A stretch of DNA of 6,244 nt from Burkholderiales bacterium (GTDB taxonomy: Bacteria > Pseudomonadota > Gammaproteobacteria > Burkholderiales > Burkholderiaceae): contig CANFNO010000180.1 of the NCBI GenBank assembly GCA_947447845.1, positions 1 through 6,244 on the forward strand, in the 5' to 3' direction. The translations under genes were made by a program, and so were the position numbers. Position 1 is the first letter of the stretch. Every line of letters begins with the position of its first letter. Below, one piece after another: positions 5,982-6,244 of this stretch. The notes below the pieces were generated by a model, which saw only the letters and a list, made by a program, of their open reading frames with translations, had not been told where the DNA came from and searched no databases.

Positions 5982-6244
5982 ATGAATACCAAAACACAAA
6001 GCGGCGCGGACATTGCCGACTGGCGTCCCGAGGATGAAAAATTCTGGGAAAGCACTGGCAAAAAAATTGCCTACCGCAACCTCTGGATCTCGGTGCCGGC
6101 GCTGCTCTGCGGCTTCGCCATCTGGGGCATGTGGGGCATCATCACGGTGCAGATGCTGAACCTGGGTTTCCCGTTCACGCAGGCAGAGTTGTTCTCACTG
6201 ACCGCTATCGCCGGACTGGCCGGTGCCACCATGCGCATCCCGGC
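5982..6244 (+). CDS. narK2: NarK2-type nitrate/nitrite transporter, N-terminal part
   Basis: The gene opens at ATG 5982 and runs open to the right edge (87 complete codons). The N-terminus is polar (MNTKTQSGADIADWRPEDEK and onward to about residue 33), followed by a first transmembrane helix (about 34-56, LWISVPALLCGFAIWGMWGI). The segment VQMLNLGFPFTQAELFSLTA leads into a second helix that reaches MRIP, where the Arg corresponds to the first conserved substrate arginine of NarK proteins. The WRPED-x-x-FW N-terminus fits the NarK2 type, thought to exchange nitrate for nitrite, preventing nitrite accumulation. It lies 24 bp after narK1 with only a weak purine-rich GAAAG before the start, so cotranscription is likely. 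In some denitrifiers NarK1 and NarK2 form one fused 24-helix protein; here they are separate genes. A narGHJI operon may follow outside the window. Confidence 0.88.
   Translation, partial: MNTKTQSGADIADWRPEDEKFWESTGKKIAYRNLWISVPALLCGFAIWGMWGIITVQMLNLGFPFTQAELFSLTAIAGLAGATMRIP

Noticed and set aside
5376..5999. Minus-strand open frame (207 codons) opposite the end of narK1
   Set aside because: It is antisense to conserved transporter motifs. The composition is dominated by His, Ala, Gln and Asp and no family is recognised.
5333..6037. Plus-strand open frame (234 codons) overlapping narK1 and the start of narK2
   Set aside because: It is rich in Arg, His and Cys with no membrane segments or domains, and is out of frame with two clear transporters.

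Overview
The window looks like part of a denitrification / nitrate-respiration gene cluster from a betaproteobacterium, probably Burkholderiales (Comamonadaceae-like). This assignment is an inference from protein style, moderately high GC and the narX-narL-narK1-narK2 order. No rRNA or other phylogenetic marker is present to settle it.

Layout. (1) Bases 1-714 (+) hold the C-terminal part of a multiheme cytochrome c of the hydroxylamine oxidoreductase (HAO) family, cut by the left edge. (2) Bases 722-1084 (+) encode a small exported TPR protein, 7 bp downstream and probably in the same operon. (3) Bases 1115-1813 (-) encode a Crp/Fnr-family regulator that converges on the TPR gene. It has an FNR-type recognition helix but no FNR-type iron-sulfur cysteines. 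(4) Bases 1858-3795 (+) encode a NarX-type nitrate/nitrite sensor kinase, divergent from the regulator with only 44 bp between them. (5) Bases 3849-4529 (+) encode the partner NarL response regulator. (6) Bases 4530-4688 form a dense control region. It has a near-perfect FNR/DNR box overlapping the narL stop codon, a 6-bp inverted repeat, a candidate NarL 7-2-7 site and an intrinsic terminator. (7) Bases 4689-5957 (+) encode a NarK1-type nitrate transporter. (8) Bases 5982 to the right edge (+) hold the start of a NarK2-type nitrate/nitrite transporter.

How they fit together. NarX senses periplasmic nitrate/nitrite through its P-box and phosphorylates NarL. The Crp/Fnr protein probably adds an oxygen or nitric-oxide signal. 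Both inputs could converge on the region before narK1, which would drive the two transporters and probably a narGHJI nitrate reductase beyond the right edge (inferred, not seen). The HAO-like octaheme cytochrome and TPR protein sit beside this regulon, suggesting a periplasmic role in nitrite, NO or hydroxylamine turnover. No mobile elements, CRISPR arrays, tRNA or rRNA genes were recognised. The only noncoding stretch over 100 bp is 4530-4688.
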